From contig NZ_BATB01000029.1 in NCBI RefSeq assembly GCF_000466965.1, forward strand, positions 1 to 43,887: a DNA stretch of 43,887 nucleotides. The letters run 5' to 3'. The stretch comes from Limimaricola cinnabarinus LL-001 (GTDB lineage Bacteria > Pseudomonadota > Alphaproteobacteria > Rhodobacterales > Rhodobacteraceae). Under the pieces are notes generated by a model. It worked only from the letters and a program-made list of their open reading frames with translations. It did not search any database and was not told where the DNA came from. The translations under genes and the position numbers were made by a program. The first letter of the stretch is position 1. The number at the start of each line of letters is the position of its first letter. Positions 26,764 through 40,569 of the stretch are shown in pieces.

Positions 26764-27467
26764 CGGCCGACAACACAGATGAGGCGCGATTGCTCGACGT
26801 GACTTCGCACATCAATGCCGTGGCCGACCGGGTCCATGACCTGGCCGGCCGCAAGCCCCGTGTGATCGTCGGCATCGCCGGCGCCCCCGGAAGCGGCAAG
26901 TCGACGCTGGCAACCGAGCTGGCCCGTCGGCTGGAACGTCAGAAGCTGGTCACGCGCATCGTGCCGATGGACGGGTTTCACCTCGACAATGGCGTGCTCG
27001 ACCTGTGGGGGCTTCGCACCCGCAAGGGCGCGCCCGAAACCTTCGACGCGCGTGGTTTCCTGCTCCTGATCAAGCGCCTCGTGCGGGGCGAGGAGGTGGT
27101 GGCCCCGGTGTTCGACCGCGCGCGCGACATCGCCATCGCTGGCGCGCAGCTCATCGAGGCCGACGCTCAGGTGGTGATCGTCGAGGGCAACTACCTGCTG
27201 TTCGACGAAGCGCCGTGGTCCGAGCTGGCGCGGCTGTGGGACGTCTCGGCCTTTCTCGACGTGCCGCTTCCCGAACTGCGCGCGCGCCTGATTGCGCGCT
27301 GGCTCGGCCACGGCCTGAGCCGTACCGCCGCGACACAGCGTGCGATGCACAACGACGTGCCCAATGCCCAGCGCGTGATCGAACGTCTTTTGCCCGCCGA
27401 TCTCCTTCTGCGCCCCTCCTACGACAGCCGACCGCCGCAGCCGGTACAGCAGCGCCGTCCCGATTGA
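26760..27467 (+). CDS. frcK: FrcK-like sugar kinase (uridine kinase/phosphoribulokinase fold)
   Basis: P-loop kinase, 235 residues, starting at a GTG that overlaps the frcA stop (GTGA). Walker A is GIAGAPGSGKSTLATELARR, and the family motif PMDGFHLDN is present, with TRKGAPETFDARGF after it. In Sinorhizobium the homologous frcK is the last gene of the fructose operon. It probably phosphorylates the imported sugar or a nucleoside-like substrate; the exact reaction is not established. Confidence 0.88.
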   Translation: MTADNTDEARLLDVTSHINAVADRVHDLAGRKPRVIVGIAGAPGSGKSTLATELARRLERQKLVTRIVPMDGFHLDNGVLDLWGLRTRKGAPETFDARGFLLLIKRLVRGEEVVAPVFDRARDIAIAGAQLIEADAQVVIVEGNYLLFDEAPWSELARLWDVSAFLDVPLPELRARLIARWLGHGLSRTAATQRAMHNDVPNAQRVIERLLPADLLLRPSYDSRPPQPVQQRRPD

Positions 27468-27539
27468 GGTCACCGAACATCCTCAGCCGCGCAATCGATC
27501 GGACATTCCGCCGAAAAGACAAGTGAATCTCGTAGCTTC

Positions 27540-27559
27540 CAATGTTGCTTTGAACATTG
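27540..27559. promoter_or_regulatory. Inverted repeat upstream of glgC
   Basis: CAATGTT (27540-27546), spacer GCTTTG, AACATTG (27553-27559), a perfect 7-bp palindrome 104 nt before glgC in a locally AT-richer stretch. It could be an operator for the glg operon. No regulator can be assigned. Confidence 0.4.
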
Positions 27560-27663
27560 CGGGACATCGATTCTGCCCTATGCTCACAAGAGAGTGAGCC
27601 GTCCCCTCGGGAATGGCGCACCGGGTCGGTTAACGAGGACACGGGACAGGGAGGCCCGTCATC

Positions 27664-28926
27664 ATGCAACATACACATCGCAGACTATCCCAGCGCTCCA
27701 TGGCCTTCGTGCTGGCCGGCGGGCGCGGCTCCCGACTGCGCGAACTCACGGACCGCAGGGTCAAGCCGGCCGTCTATTTCGGCGGCAAGGCGCGGATTAT
27801 CGACTTCGCGCTCTCCAACGCCATGAATTCTGGCATCCGCAAGATGGCGGTGGCGACGCAGTACAAGGCGCACAGCCTGATCCGTCATTGCCAGCGCGGC
27901 TGGACCTTCTTTCGCGCCGAGCGCAACGAGTTCCTCGACATCCTGCCCGCCTCCCAGCGGGTATCCGAAAGCATGTGGTACCGTGGCACCGCCGATGCCG
28001 TGACCCAGAACATCGACATCGTCGACGGCTACGACGTCGATTACGTGGTGATCCTCGCGGGCGACCACATCTACAAGATGGATTACGAACTCATGCTGCA
28101 GCAGCATGTGGATTCGGGGGCCGACGTGACCGTCGGCTGTCTCACCGTGCCACGCATGGAGGCGGTCGCCTTCGGCGTGATGCATGTCGACGAGAACAGC
28201 CGCATCACCTCGTTCCTGGAAAAACCCGAGAACCCGCCATCGATCCCCGGCCAGCCCGACAAGGCCTTGGCCTCGATGGGTATCTACGTCTTTTCGTGGC
28301 CCTTCCTGCGCGACCTACTGACGCGCGACGCCGAGGACGAGAATTCGAGCCATGACTTCGGCACCGACCTGATCCCCGACATCGTCAAGAACGGCAAGGC
28401 GATGGCGCATCGCTTCGACGATTCCTGCGTGCGGGCCGAGGGCCGCGAGGCCTATTGGCGCGACGTCGGCACGGTCGATGCTTTCTGGCAGGCTAATATC
28501 GACCTCACCAATTTCGACCCCGAGTTGAATTTGTGGGACCGCGACTGGCCGATCTGGACCTACTCCGAAAGCGCGCCGCCTGCGAAGTTCATTCATGACG
28601 AGAAGGACCGTCGCGGCTCGGCCGTGTCCTCGATGGTGTCGGGCGGCTGCATCATCTCGGGGACCGAGGTGCGCAACTCGCTCCTGTTTACCCAAGTGCA
28701 CACCAACTCCTACTCGGTGCTCGATCACACCGTGGTGCTGCCTTACGTCAATGTCGCCCGCCACGCGCGGCTCAAGAACGCGGTGATCGACGCGGGCGTG
28801 ACGATCCCCGAGGGGCTGGTGGTGGGCGAGGACCCCGAGGAGGACGCGAAGTTCTTTCGCGTCTCGGAGGGCGGCGTGACGCTGATCACGCAGGCGATGC
28901 TCGACAAGCGGGCCGCGTCCCTGTGA
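27664..28926 (+). CDS. glgC: Glucose-1-phosphate adenylyltransferase
   Basis: Makes ADP-glucose from ATP and glucose-1-phosphate, the committed step of bacterial glycogen synthesis. It has 420 residues. The nucleotide loop [19 protein letters not shown] is followed by [19 protein letters not shown], the catalytic region [15 protein letters not shown], and the sugar-phosphate segment [11 protein letters not shown]. The C-terminal beta-helix carries [15 protein letters not shown]. An AGGGAGG ribosome-binding site precedes the ATG. Its stop overlaps the glgA ATG by one base (TGATG). Confidence 0.95.
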   Translation: MQHTHRRLSQRSMAFVLAGGRGSRLRELTDRRVKPAVYFGGKARIIDFALSNAMNSGIRKMAVATQYKAHSLIRHCQRGWTFFRAERNEFLDILPASQRVSESMWYRGTADAVTQNIDIVDGYDVDYVVILAGDHIYKMDYELMLQQHVDSGADVTVGCLTVPRMEAVAFGVMHVDENSRITSFLEKPENPPSIPGQPDKALASMGIYVFSWPFLRDLLTRDAEDENSSHDFGTDLIPDIVKNGKAMAHRFDDSCVRAEGREAYWRDVGTVDAFWQANIDLTNFDPELNLWDRDWPIWTYSESAPPAKFIHDEKDRRGSAVSSMVSGGCIISGTEVRNSLLFTQVHTNSYSVLDHTVVLPYVNVARHARLKNAVIDAGVTIPEGLVVGEDPEEDAKFFRVSEGGVTLITQAMLDKRAASL

Positions 28927-30359
28927 TGCGGGTTCTTTCCGTCGCCTCCGAATGCGCGCCACTGGTCAAGACCGGCGGGCTCGCGGACGTGGCGGGCGCC
29001 TGCCCGCCGCCCTGCGCGCCGAAGGCATCGAGATGCGCCCCCTCCTGCCGGGCTACCCGGCGGTGATGGCCGCGCTCGATCCCGGCGCGGTTCAGGTAAT
29101 GACGGAGAGCGCGCTCTTCGGCGGCCCGGTGCGTGTGATCGCGGGCCGGGCCGCCGGGCTCGATCTCTTCGTGATCGACGCGCCGCACCTCTATGGGCGC
29201 GCAGGCTCGATCTATCTCGGGCCGGATGGTCACGACTGGCCCGACAACCCGCAGCGTTTCGCGGCGCTGAGCTACCTCGCCGCGCGGATCGGCACCGAAG
29301 GGGTGACGCTGGACGCCCATGAATGGCGTCCAGAACTATTGCATTGCCACGATTGGCAGGCGGGCTTCGTGCCCGATTATCTCGCGCAGATGGGCGGGCG
29401 CTGCGCCACGATTCTGACGATTCACAACATCGCCTTCCAAGGCCTGACCGGCCACCACATGATCGAGACGCTACGCCTGCCACGGTCACGGTTCCACGCG
29501 GAAGGCTTCGAATATTACGGCAAGCTTTCGGCCCTGAAGGCCGGGCTCATGCGCGCGACCGGCTCACCACCGTATCGCCCACCTATGCGGCCGAATTGAT
29601 GCGGCCTGAATTCGGCATGGGCCTCGACGGGGTGATGCGGGCGCGTCGCCGCGACCTGTCGGGCATCCTCAACGGCATCGACGAGGCCGCGTGGAACCCC
29701 GCCTCGGACCCGCATATCGTCGAAGGCTACCGTCACCCGGCGGGCAAACAGGCGAACCGCGCCGCGCTGCGCGCCGAGATGGGCCTGCCCGAGGCTGCCG
29801 GTCCGCTGTGCTGCGTCGTCTCGCGGCTCACCGAACAGAAGGGCCTCGACCTGCTGCTCGACGCCCTGCCCGCTCTGCTGGAGCGCGGCGGTCAACTTGC
29901 GCTTCTCGGCTCGGGCGACCGGGCCTTGGAGAACGCCTTTCGTGATGCCGCGCGCGAAGACGGGGTGGCGGTGCGCATCGGCTATGACGAGGCGCTGTCG
30001 CATCGGCTTATCGCCGGGGCGGACGCGATCCTCGTGCCATCACGATTCGAGCCTTGCGGCCTGACGCAGCTCTACGGGCTGCGCTATGGCACGATCCCTC
30101 TCGTGGCGCTCACCGGCGGGCTTGCCGATACGGTAATCAACGCCTCGCCCGCGGCACTCGACCGGGGCGTCGCCACGGGGCTGCAGTTCCACCCGGTATC
30201 GGCCGACCCGCTGGCTGTGGCATTGGGGCGGCTGTGCGATCTTCATGCCGAACCGGACATATGGGCGCAGATGCAGGCCAACGCGATGCGCCAGCCCGTG
30301 GGATGGTCCAGCTCGGCGAGGGCCTATGCGGCGCTCTACCGGGATGCTATCGCCACGGC

Positions 30360-30363
<4 letters not shown>
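28926..30363 (+). CDS. glgA: Glycogen synthase (two frameshifts)
   Basis: GT5 glucosyltransferase extending alpha-1,4-glucan from ADP-glucose. The ADP-glucose-binding N-terminus [20 protein letters not shown] starts at 28926. One base is missing near 29000 (GGGCGC then CTGCCC), after which reading continues as LPAALRAEGIEMRPLLPGYP. A second base is missing near 29556 (ATGCGCGC then GACCGG), after which it continues RLTTVSPTYAAEL. The catalytic C-terminus has CCVVSRLTEQKGLDLLLDAL and PSRFEPCGLTQLYGLRYG. With both bases restored the protein is 479 residues, the family length. Both breaks are probable sequence errors. The stop overlaps glgX by 4 nt (ATGA). Confidence 0.9.
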
Positions 30364-34106
<3,743 letters not shown>

Positions 34107-34117
34107 TTGATGTCACC

Positions 34118-34143
34118 GACCCCGCCGCCCGGGCGGCAGGGTC
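34118..34143. terminator. Bidirectional terminator between pgm and corA
   Basis: GACCC (34118-34122) and GCCGCCC (34124-34130) pair with GGGCGGC (34131-34137) and GGGTC (34139-34143), with one C/A mismatch; the tip unpairs to form a small loop. It lies 12 nt after the pgm stop and ends 4 nt before the corA stop on the other strand. Confidence 0.7.
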
Positions 34144-34146
34144 CCC

Positions 34147-35106
34147 TCAGAGCCAGCCCTTGGCCTTGAACCAGACCCATGTGCCGACCGCCGAGGCCAC
34201 CATCGCGCCGAGCGCGATGTAATAGGCGTAAGGCTCGTTCAGCTCGGGCATGTTGGCGAAGTTCATCCCGTAGATCGACGCGATCAGCGTCGGCGGCAGG
34301 AACAGCGCTGCCACGACCGACAGGGTCCGCACCACGGCGTTCTCGTCGAGATTGATCATGCCCAGCGTCGCGTCGGTGGCCAGCGCCACGCGGCTGTTGA
34401 GAAAATCCAGATGAACCTCCAGCGCGTTGATGTCGCGCATCTGCGCCTTGGCGAGCGTGCCGATCTGCGGATCGCGGTGCTTCATCGTGCCGTTCCAGAC
34501 GATGAAGGTCGACAGCATCCGCTCCATCGTGAACAGTGCCAAACGCACCTTGGCGGTCAACTCGCCCTGCTGGCCGATGTCGCGCAGCGCCAGCCGCAGC
34601 CCTTCGACGTCGTTGGCCTCCTCGCCGTAAACCTCGCTCGCTACGCGGTCGAGGACGCGGCCCGTCGCCTCCAGCAGGTCGGCCTGCCGCGCGATGATCT
34701 CCTCGACCAGCCCGAGGAAGATGCGCACCGGCGTGCCCGAGCCCGCGCTCGACCTTTCGGCGCGGGTGGCGAAGGTCTCGAAGGGGCGCGGGCTGTGATG
34801 GCGCACCGTCACCAGCCGCTCGGGCGTCAGAAGAAAGGTCACGGGGGCCGAGAACTGCCGTCCTTCGTCGTCGCGGCCCGGCAGCATTACCGTCATCACC
34901 TGACAATCGCCTTCGCGGTGCAGCCGGTTGGAAATCTCGATCTCTTCCATGTCTTCGAGCGTGGGCACGTCGATGCCCAAGGCCTCGACCAATGCGGTCT
35001 CCTGCGCATCGGGCGACAGAAGGTCGATCCAGAGCGCCGCTTCCGGGCCATGTCCCTCGGGCAAGGGAGCAAGTCCTGCCCCGTCAGGCTGATAGGCGGC
35101 GATCAT
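34147..35106 (-). CDS. corA: CorA-type magnesium/cobalt channel
   Basis: Divalent-cation channel of the CorA family, 319 residues. The long cytoplasmic domain is followed by two C-terminal spans; the selectivity motif is YGMNFANMPEL between them, and the protein ends with the basic WFKAKGWL. The ATG at 35106 has an AGGAG site 8 nt upstream, so the ten extra residues of the longer frame are not used. It is the last gene in a minus-strand series behind the pqi genes. Confidence 0.93.
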   Translation of the reverse strand: MIAAYQPDGAGLAPLPEGHGPEAALWIDLLSPDAQETALVEALGIDVPTLEDMEEIEISNRLHREGDCQVMTVMLPGRDDEGRQFSAPVTFLLTPERLVTVRHHSPRPFETFATRAERSSAGSGTPVRIFLGLVEEIIARQADLLEATGRVLDRVASEVYGEEANDVEGLRLALRDIGQQGELTAKVRLALFTMERMLSTFIVWNGTMKHRDPQIGTLAKAQMRDINALEVHLDFLNSRVALATDATLGMINLDENAVVRTLSVVAALFLPPTLIASIYGMNFANMPELNEPYAYYIALGAMVASAVGTWVWFKAKGWL

Positions 35107-35198
35107 CGGCAGTCTCCTAATCCGGGGTGGGGTCATCGAGAGAGGGAGCTAGCGCGCCCGCGCCCGCGTCCAGAGCGGCAGGAGGATTGCGCGAGGCC

Positions 35199-35411
35199 TC
35201 AGTTCTCATCGTCCGTCCCGTCGCGCGGCGGGTCGAAGACCACGAAGAACTGGTAGGCGCACCAGAGCCCGGCGGCGGCGAAGAGCGCCGCCCAGCCGAG
35301 CGAGCCGCGCGACAGTTCGACCAAGGCCCAGAACAGCGTCACCGCGACCACGAGCACCCGCCGCCACAGGGGAATGAAGAACGGGCTTTGAACGTCGAAC
35401 AGCTTGCCCAT
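35199..35411 (-). CDS. Small two-span membrane protein
   Basis: A 70-residue protein starting MGKLFDVQSPFFIPLWRR at 35411, with a GGAGG site 5 nt upstream. Two hydrophobic spans cover about residues 17-34 and 39-59, followed by the acidic tail DPPRDGTDDEN. I do not recognise a characterised family; it looks like a conserved small Rhodobacteraceae membrane protein. It lies between pqiC and corA on the same strand. Confidence 0.75.
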   Translation of the reverse strand: MGKLFDVQSPFFIPLWRRVLVVAVTLFWALVELSRGSLGWAALFAAAGLWCAYQFFVVFDPPRDGTDDEN

Positions 35412-35493
35412 GCGAGACCTCCGCCTTGTATGCCACAGGGCGCGAATACGACCGAAACAATTGGTCGTTCTCTTTCGCCCGGCCTGGTTTTCC

Positions 35494-36060
35494 TTAGCGA
35501 AGCCCGGTCTTTGCGATGATCTGCGCAAGCTGCGTCATCGCCATGGCCCGGGCAGCGGCGACACCGCTGGCGCCTTCGGCCTGCGGGATCGGCACGGCAA
35601 TCTCGAAGGTCTCGGCCCGGTCGCGGCCCAGCGCGTCGCGGGTCGCCACGAAGTACTGCCCGGCCACTTTGAAACGGCCCTGCGCGTCGGCGAGGAACTC
35701 CTCGACGCGGACCTCGACACGGGCCTCGGCGAAATCGTCGAAGGGCCACGGCTCGGAGGCCACGCGAGCCCCGGTCGAGAGCCTGAGCGCACGCGACAGC
35801 TCCAGCGTCGCGGCGCGCACCGGGTCGTCGGCCCAGAGCAGGTCCTCGGCGGGGGTGATCACCCCCTCGGGCGTCTCGACATAGATCTCCTCGAGCGCCG
35901 CATAGGTCGGCAAGGTGATCTCGCGTAGCTCGACCGAGGCGAAGGCGATGGACACCTTCTCCGCCGGGGCGATCTTCGGCACCGCGTAGCGCAGCTCGGG
36001 GCCGCCGCAGGCGGCGATCCCGGCCAGCAGGCCCATGGCGAGAATGGGGCGTTTCATCAT
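35494..36060 (-). CDS. pqiC: PqiC-like outer-membrane lipoprotein (ABC transport auxiliary)
   Basis: A 188-residue lipoprotein of the PqiC/DUF330 (ABC-type transport auxiliary) family. The N-terminus MMKRPILAMGLLAGIAACGG has a lipobox with lipidation at the cysteine. The body follows the family pattern, with ITLPTYAALEEIYV and the end AMTQLAQIIAKTGL. In E. coli PqiC sits at the outer membrane at the end of the PqiB tunnel. It begins 3 nt after the pqiB stop. Confidence 0.88.
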   Translation of the reverse strand: MMKRPILAMGLLAGIAACGGPELRYAVPKIAPAEKVSIAFASVELREITLPTYAALEEIYVETPEGVITPAEDLLWADDPVRAATLELSRALRLSTGARVASEPWPFDDFAEARVEVRVEEFLADAQGRFKVAGQYFVATRDALGRDRAETFEIAVPIPQAEGASGVAAARAMAMTQLAQIIAKTGLR

Positions 36061-36063
36061 GGC

Positions 36064-39000
36064 CTAGCGTCCTGTCAGAAGCGAATTGGGGCGGCGTTCG
36101 ATCGCGCGGGCCAGCGAGCCCACCGCCTCGGCGGCCTTGGAAACGTCGCGCAGCGCCGAGCGCAGGTCTCGCAGCGCGGGCTCGGTGCCGTCACCGATCG
36201 TGGCAACGGTGCCGTTCGAGGTCACCAACAGCGCCTCGGCGCGGCTGACCAAGGAGGGCAGCGTGCGCGCGGCCTCGGCGAGGCGGTCGGCCGCGTTGGC
36301 GGCGGAGGCGAAGGTGGCGTTGGCATTTTCGACCACGCCGCCCTCGCTCACTTGGGCAAGGATCACGCGCAGCTGCGCCAAAGCACTATTAAGCTCGCCC
36401 GGCAGCGCTCGCGCCGTGTCCTGCTTGAGGATGCGATCGGCGCTGTTGACGAAGCTGCTCGCCTCGGCGACGAGCACCTCGAGCGGCAGATCGGCGGCCT
36501 TGCCCGCCACGGCGTTGAGGCTGTCGATGAGCTGCGGCGCGCCGGCGAGCGAACGGTCGAGCGAATCCGCCGCACTGGCGGCGCTTTCCAGTGCCGCCAC
36601 GAGGCTTTCGCCGCCACCGCCCGCATTGACCTCGGCCAGAAGCGTACGCGCCTCGGCCACGCCCAGTTCCAGCTCGCCCGCAAGCGTGCCGATCTGGCCG
36701 GGCAGCGCGCGCGCGGCCTCGGTGCCGATCAGGGCGCGGGCGTCCTGCGCCAGACCCGAAACGCGGTCGAGCAGCGCGTCCACGGGCAGCTCCTGCGCCA
36801 TCGCCGCTACGGCGTCGATCCGCTCGACGAGCTGCGGCACGCCCTCCAGAGAAGCATCGAGCGACGCCGCCGCGGCCCCCGCCGCGTCGACCGTATCGAG
36901 CAGCCGCGCCACGCCCTGCTCCTCGTTCAGGCTGGCGATGAGCGTGCGCGCCTCGGCGGTGCCGGTTTCCAGCTCGGCCAGAAGTGCGTTCACGCGGCCC
37001 GGCAGGCGCGCGCGTCGTCGGTGTCGATCAGGCCACGCGCCGCCCCGGCAAGGCCGGTGACCTCGGACAGGAGGCTCTCGAGCGGCAATTCATTGGCAGT
37101 GGCGGCCAACGCGTCGATCCGGTTCACCAGCTGCGGAACGCCCGCCAGAGAGGCGTCGAGCGTCCGCACGGCCGCGCCTGCGGCGTCCACCGTGTCGAGC
37201 AGACGGGTCACCGCCTGCTGCTCGTTCAGTCCGGCGATCAGACTGCGGGCTTCGGCGGTGCCGCCCTCCAGCTCGGTCAGCAGGGCGCTCACGCGGCCCG
37301 GCAGCGCCTGCGTCTCCTCCGCGCCCACGATGGCACGCGCCTCTTCGGCGAGCCCCGACACCTCGGTCAGGAGCCGGTCAAGCGGCAGTTCGGCGGCGGT
37401 TTCGGCGACCCGGTTGAGGTTGCCGATGAGCTCGGGCACCCCGTCGAGAGCGGTGTCGAGATCGGCGGTCACGGCGGTCGCGCCATCCACCGCATCGAGG
37501 ACGCGGCGCACGGCCTCGGCCTCGCGCACCTCGTCGAGGATCTGGCGGACATCGGACACGGCAAGCTCGATCTCGCTCATCACGACGCCGATCTGACCGG
37601 GGACCGCCTGCACCTCTTCCGATCCGACGAACCCGCGGATGTCGCCCAGAAGCGCGCGCACGTCGCCCGGCGTCTGCTGCAGATCCTCCGAGCCAATCAG
37701 CCGGGCCGAGTTCTCCAGAAAGCTGGTGGCCGAGGCGAGGAGTTCCTCGATCGGCAGGTTGTTGATCCGGTCCAGCGTGCCCTGCGCCGTCGCCTGCACA
37801 TCCGAAATTTCGCTGCCGGTCACCGGCACCGACGGATAGGGCAGCGCGTCGAGGTCGAGTTCCGCCTGCTCCACGCCGGGCACGTCGATAAGCTGCACCT
37901 TGAGACCCCCGGTGAGGATCGAGCCGGTGACGAGCCGCGCACGCAGCCCGTCGGCGACCTCTTCGGTAAAATATTGCAACGCCTGCTCCACGCCGCCGTC
38001 ATCGGCCATGCCGAGCCGCGAGGGCAGGATGTTGAGCACGGTCTGAAGCCGCACGCCGCGATCGCCGAACCGTTCCGCATCGACGAGACCGTTGAGCCCG
38101 GTGACCGAGCCCACGCGCACGCCGTCAAGTTCGACCGCGGCCCCCACGGCAAGGCCCGACACGTTGCCGTCGAAAACCGCCACGAGATTGAGTGAAGGGC
38201 CGTCGGGGGTGTTGAAGACAGAGTTCCGCGCCGTTTCCTCGGCGTCGTAGACCTCGAAGATCTGCCCGTCCTCGGCCAGCGTCGCGCCCGATACGAAGGT
38301 GTCGAAAGCCAGACCGCCCGCGAGCAGCGCCGCGACGCTGTCGAAGTCGATCTCCGCGCCGCCGGTACCGATCTTGACCGAGAAGCCCGAGGTGTCCCAG
38401 AACCGCGTGGTCTCGGTGACGAGGTTGTCATAGGGCGCGTAGATCACCCCCGGTGCCTCGACATAGAAACCGTCGGTCGACACGCCCGCCGCGCCGATCC
38501 GACCCGCCTCGACCCCCTTGTAAAGGATCGGGCTATTGCCCGAGAGCACGCCCTCGGTGGCGCGGAGCGTGATCTCGATGCCCTGCTGATCGGGGCCGAG
38601 AAGCGGCGCATGGTCGAGGCCATCGAAATTCGTCAGCGCCTCGCCCTTGCGCCCGTCCCACTGGCCGCGCAGATAGACGCCGGACAGCACCGTATCGAGC
38701 CCCGACACGCCTTCGGTCGTCACCTCGGGGCGCACCACCCAGAACTCGGCATCCTCATCGATGAAGGGTGCGATGTCCTTTGCGACGCGGATCGAGATCC
38801 GCACCCGGTCGAGGCCCTCGGTGAAGCCCACCTCTTCGACCAGACCCACCGCCACGTCGCGGAACCGCAGTTCGGTCTCGCCAGCGAGCACGCCGCCCGC
38901 GTCGTCAAAGATCACGTCGATCAGGGGGCCCTGATCCGACCATTGCTTCCAGCCGATGCCCAGCGCCACGGCGAGCGCGCCGATGGGAACCAGCCAGACC

Positions 39001-39068
39001 ACGGAAACGCGGCTGGCGAGCGAACGGCGCGGGCCGTCGAGCGGCACTTCGGGCAGGTCCTCGCTCAC
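36064..39068 (-). CDS. pqiB: Large PqiB-like MCE protein with tandem 100-residue repeats (frameshifted)
   Basis: Inner-membrane-anchored MCE protein that should form a lipid tunnel across the periplasm. One span (about 22-40) is followed by three MCE domains starting near VIFDDAGGVLAGETELRFRD, ITLRATEGVLSGNSPILYKG and VAVFDGNVSGLAVGAAVELD. Residues 438 to the end are a helical region of about five related repeats with starts at 438, 561, 661, 761 and 861; the middle ones are exactly 100 residues. Each contains LP[LIV]xxLL, ALPG and DSLD/TLDASLxGVPQL-like parts. One base is missing near 37007 (GCGCGC then CTGCCG on the coding strand); restored, the protein is 1001 residues, against about 546 for E. 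coli PqiB. Start overlaps pqiA2 by 4 nt. Confidence 0.88.
36490..37388 (-). repeat. Three tandem 300-bp repeats inside pqiB
   Basis: Units at 37388-37089, 37088-36790 (one base short at the frameshift) and 36789-36490 each encode 100 residues of the same helical pattern, starting at Leu-Pro. The first two share long stretches of identical protein, including LLDTVDAAGAA. A divergent, longer unit precedes (37757-37389) and a decayed one follows. Confidence 0.8.
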
Positions 39069-39717
39069 GCGCGTGCGGCCCGGTCGTGACGATCATCATC
39101 CGCGCGATCCCAGATCAGGCGCGGGTCGAAGGCTTGGGCGGAGAGCATCGTGAAGATCACCGAGAGTGCGAAGGCGAGCGCCGCCGGGCCCGGCTTGATC
39201 GAGGCGGCAAGATTCAACTGCACCAGCGCCGTCAGGATCGCAACCACGAAGACGTCGATCATCGACCAGCGCCCGATGTACTCGACGATTTCGTAGAGCC
39301 TGTGGCGCGCATGCGGCGTGGCGCGGCTACCGCGCTCACCGAAATCGCGAGCCAGGCGATGGCCGCGAACTTCCCCATCGGAATGGCGACCGAGGCGATG
39401 AGGATGATCAGCGCCACCACCGGCGCTCCATGTGTCGCAAGCTCGATCGCGCCCTCGACGATGGTGTCCTCGGAAACGGTGAACAGCACCTGCGTGCGCA
39501 GCATCGGATAGAGATTGGCCGGAATGTAGCACAGCACCCCCGCCACCCACCACGCCCAGACCCGGCTGAGGCTGTGGCCATCGCGTGACACCAATGCTTT
39601 GCCGCAACGCCCGCAGCGCGCCGTCTCGGCGGGCCAGACGCGGGTGCAGCGGGTGCAGGCGACGAGCCTGGCCTCACGCGCAGTGATTGCGGGCGTGTCG
39701 GTGACGGTGCCGCTCAT
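39065..39717 (-). CDS. PqiA-like membrane protein, second half (frameshifted)
   Basis: PqiA-domain protein of about 217 residues. It begins with a zinc-ribbon (CTRCTRVWPAETARCGRCGK), then LCYIPANLYPMLRTQVLF and several spans. One base is missing near 39306 (ATGCGCGC then CACAGG on the coding strand); restored, the C-terminus reads RHRLYEIVEYIGRWSMIDVF, a PqiA hallmark. In E. coli PqiA is one protein with two such domains; here each domain is a separate gene. The start at 39717 lies inside the 3' end of the upstream gene (44-nt overlap), and the stop overlaps pqiB by 4 nt. Confidence 0.87.
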
Positions 39718-40378
39718 GCCGCCGCCCCTTTGGTGCGCGCGCGCCATAGCCATGCTCCAGCGCCTCCCAGACCGACCAGCGACACATCCAGCGGTCGTGG
39801 ATCACGGTGAGAAAGACCAGAGCGGCGAACATCCAGAAGGCGGGGCCGAAGCTCAGATGCGCGAGGTCGGCCACCTTGACCAGCGCCACGGCGCAGCCCA
39901 GCGCGAAAATCTCGGCCATCGACCACGGGCGCAGCGCCTCGGCCAGAGCGAAGAGCCGCAGCGCGCCCGGCGGCGCGGGCCGGTCGAACACCAATGGCCC
40001 GAGCACGTAGATGGTGAGGATGGCGCGCGCCAGCGGCACCAGCACGATCAGCGCCGTCACCGCCAGCGACAGAAGCAGCAGCGGCCCACCGGTGAAGCTC
40101 AGCGCCGCGTCGAGCAACGTCGCCTCGTTGACGAAGCCCTGCCGGCTGATCTTGAGGAACGGAAACCAGACCGCCCCGAGCACGAGGATCAGCGAGGCAG
40201 CCGAGAGCATAATGATGATCATGCCCGCGCTCTTGCGCGGCGCGATCAGCACGGTGTGACAGCGCGCGCAGACGGCGCGTTCGCCGTGACGGGGCATCCG
40301 CGCGCGGTAGATCGCATCACATTGCGGGCAGGCGATGAGTTGCGCCGGATCGGCGCGGGCGATGTCTGTGCTGTGCAT
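39674..40378 (-). CDS. PqiA-like membrane protein, first half
   Basis: PqiA-domain protein, 234 residues. It begins with a CxxC-CxxC zinc-ribbon (CPQCDAIYRARMPRHGERAV then CARC), followed by four spans. The PqiA signature LRPWSMAEIFALGCAVALVK is present. The last residues (RRHERHRHRHARNHCA) are unusual and lie in the overlap with the next gene, so the true end might differ if a base is missing there. It heads the pqi operon, 190 nt downstream of the 5-oxoprolinase gene. PqiA partners PqiB in envelope lipid transport. Confidence 0.87.
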   Translation of the reverse strand: MHSTDIARADPAQLIACPQCDAIYRARMPRHGERAVCARCHTVLIAPRKSAGMIIIMLSAASLILVLGAVWFPFLKISRQGFVNEATLLDAALSFTGGPLLLLSLAVTALIVLVPLARAILTIYVLGPLVFDRPAPPGALRLFALAEALRPWSMAEIFALGCAVALVKVADLAHLSFGPAFWMFAALVFLTVIHDRWMCRWSVWEALEHGYGARAPKGRRHERHRHRHARNHCA

Positions 40379-40569
40379 GGGGTCCGCCCGTCAGATCACT
40401 CGGGGCGAATGATAGTGCCGTGCAAGGGGAAAGGCCACGGGGCCGGCGCACACGGGACCGTGACGCCACCGGCCATGACGAGGTGACCAGCGGGAACACC
40501 CCCTGTCTCGCGGCCATGGCGGGCCTTCCACGTTTCAGCTTACTCCGAGCGAGGCCGCGATGCTCACGC
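40379..40569 (-). other. Gap between the 5-oxoprolinase gene and the pqi operon
   Basis: This 191-nt stretch should hold the pqi promoter and the end of the upstream transcript. I see no clear gene, no strong promoter match and no convincing terminator. Confidence 0.4.
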
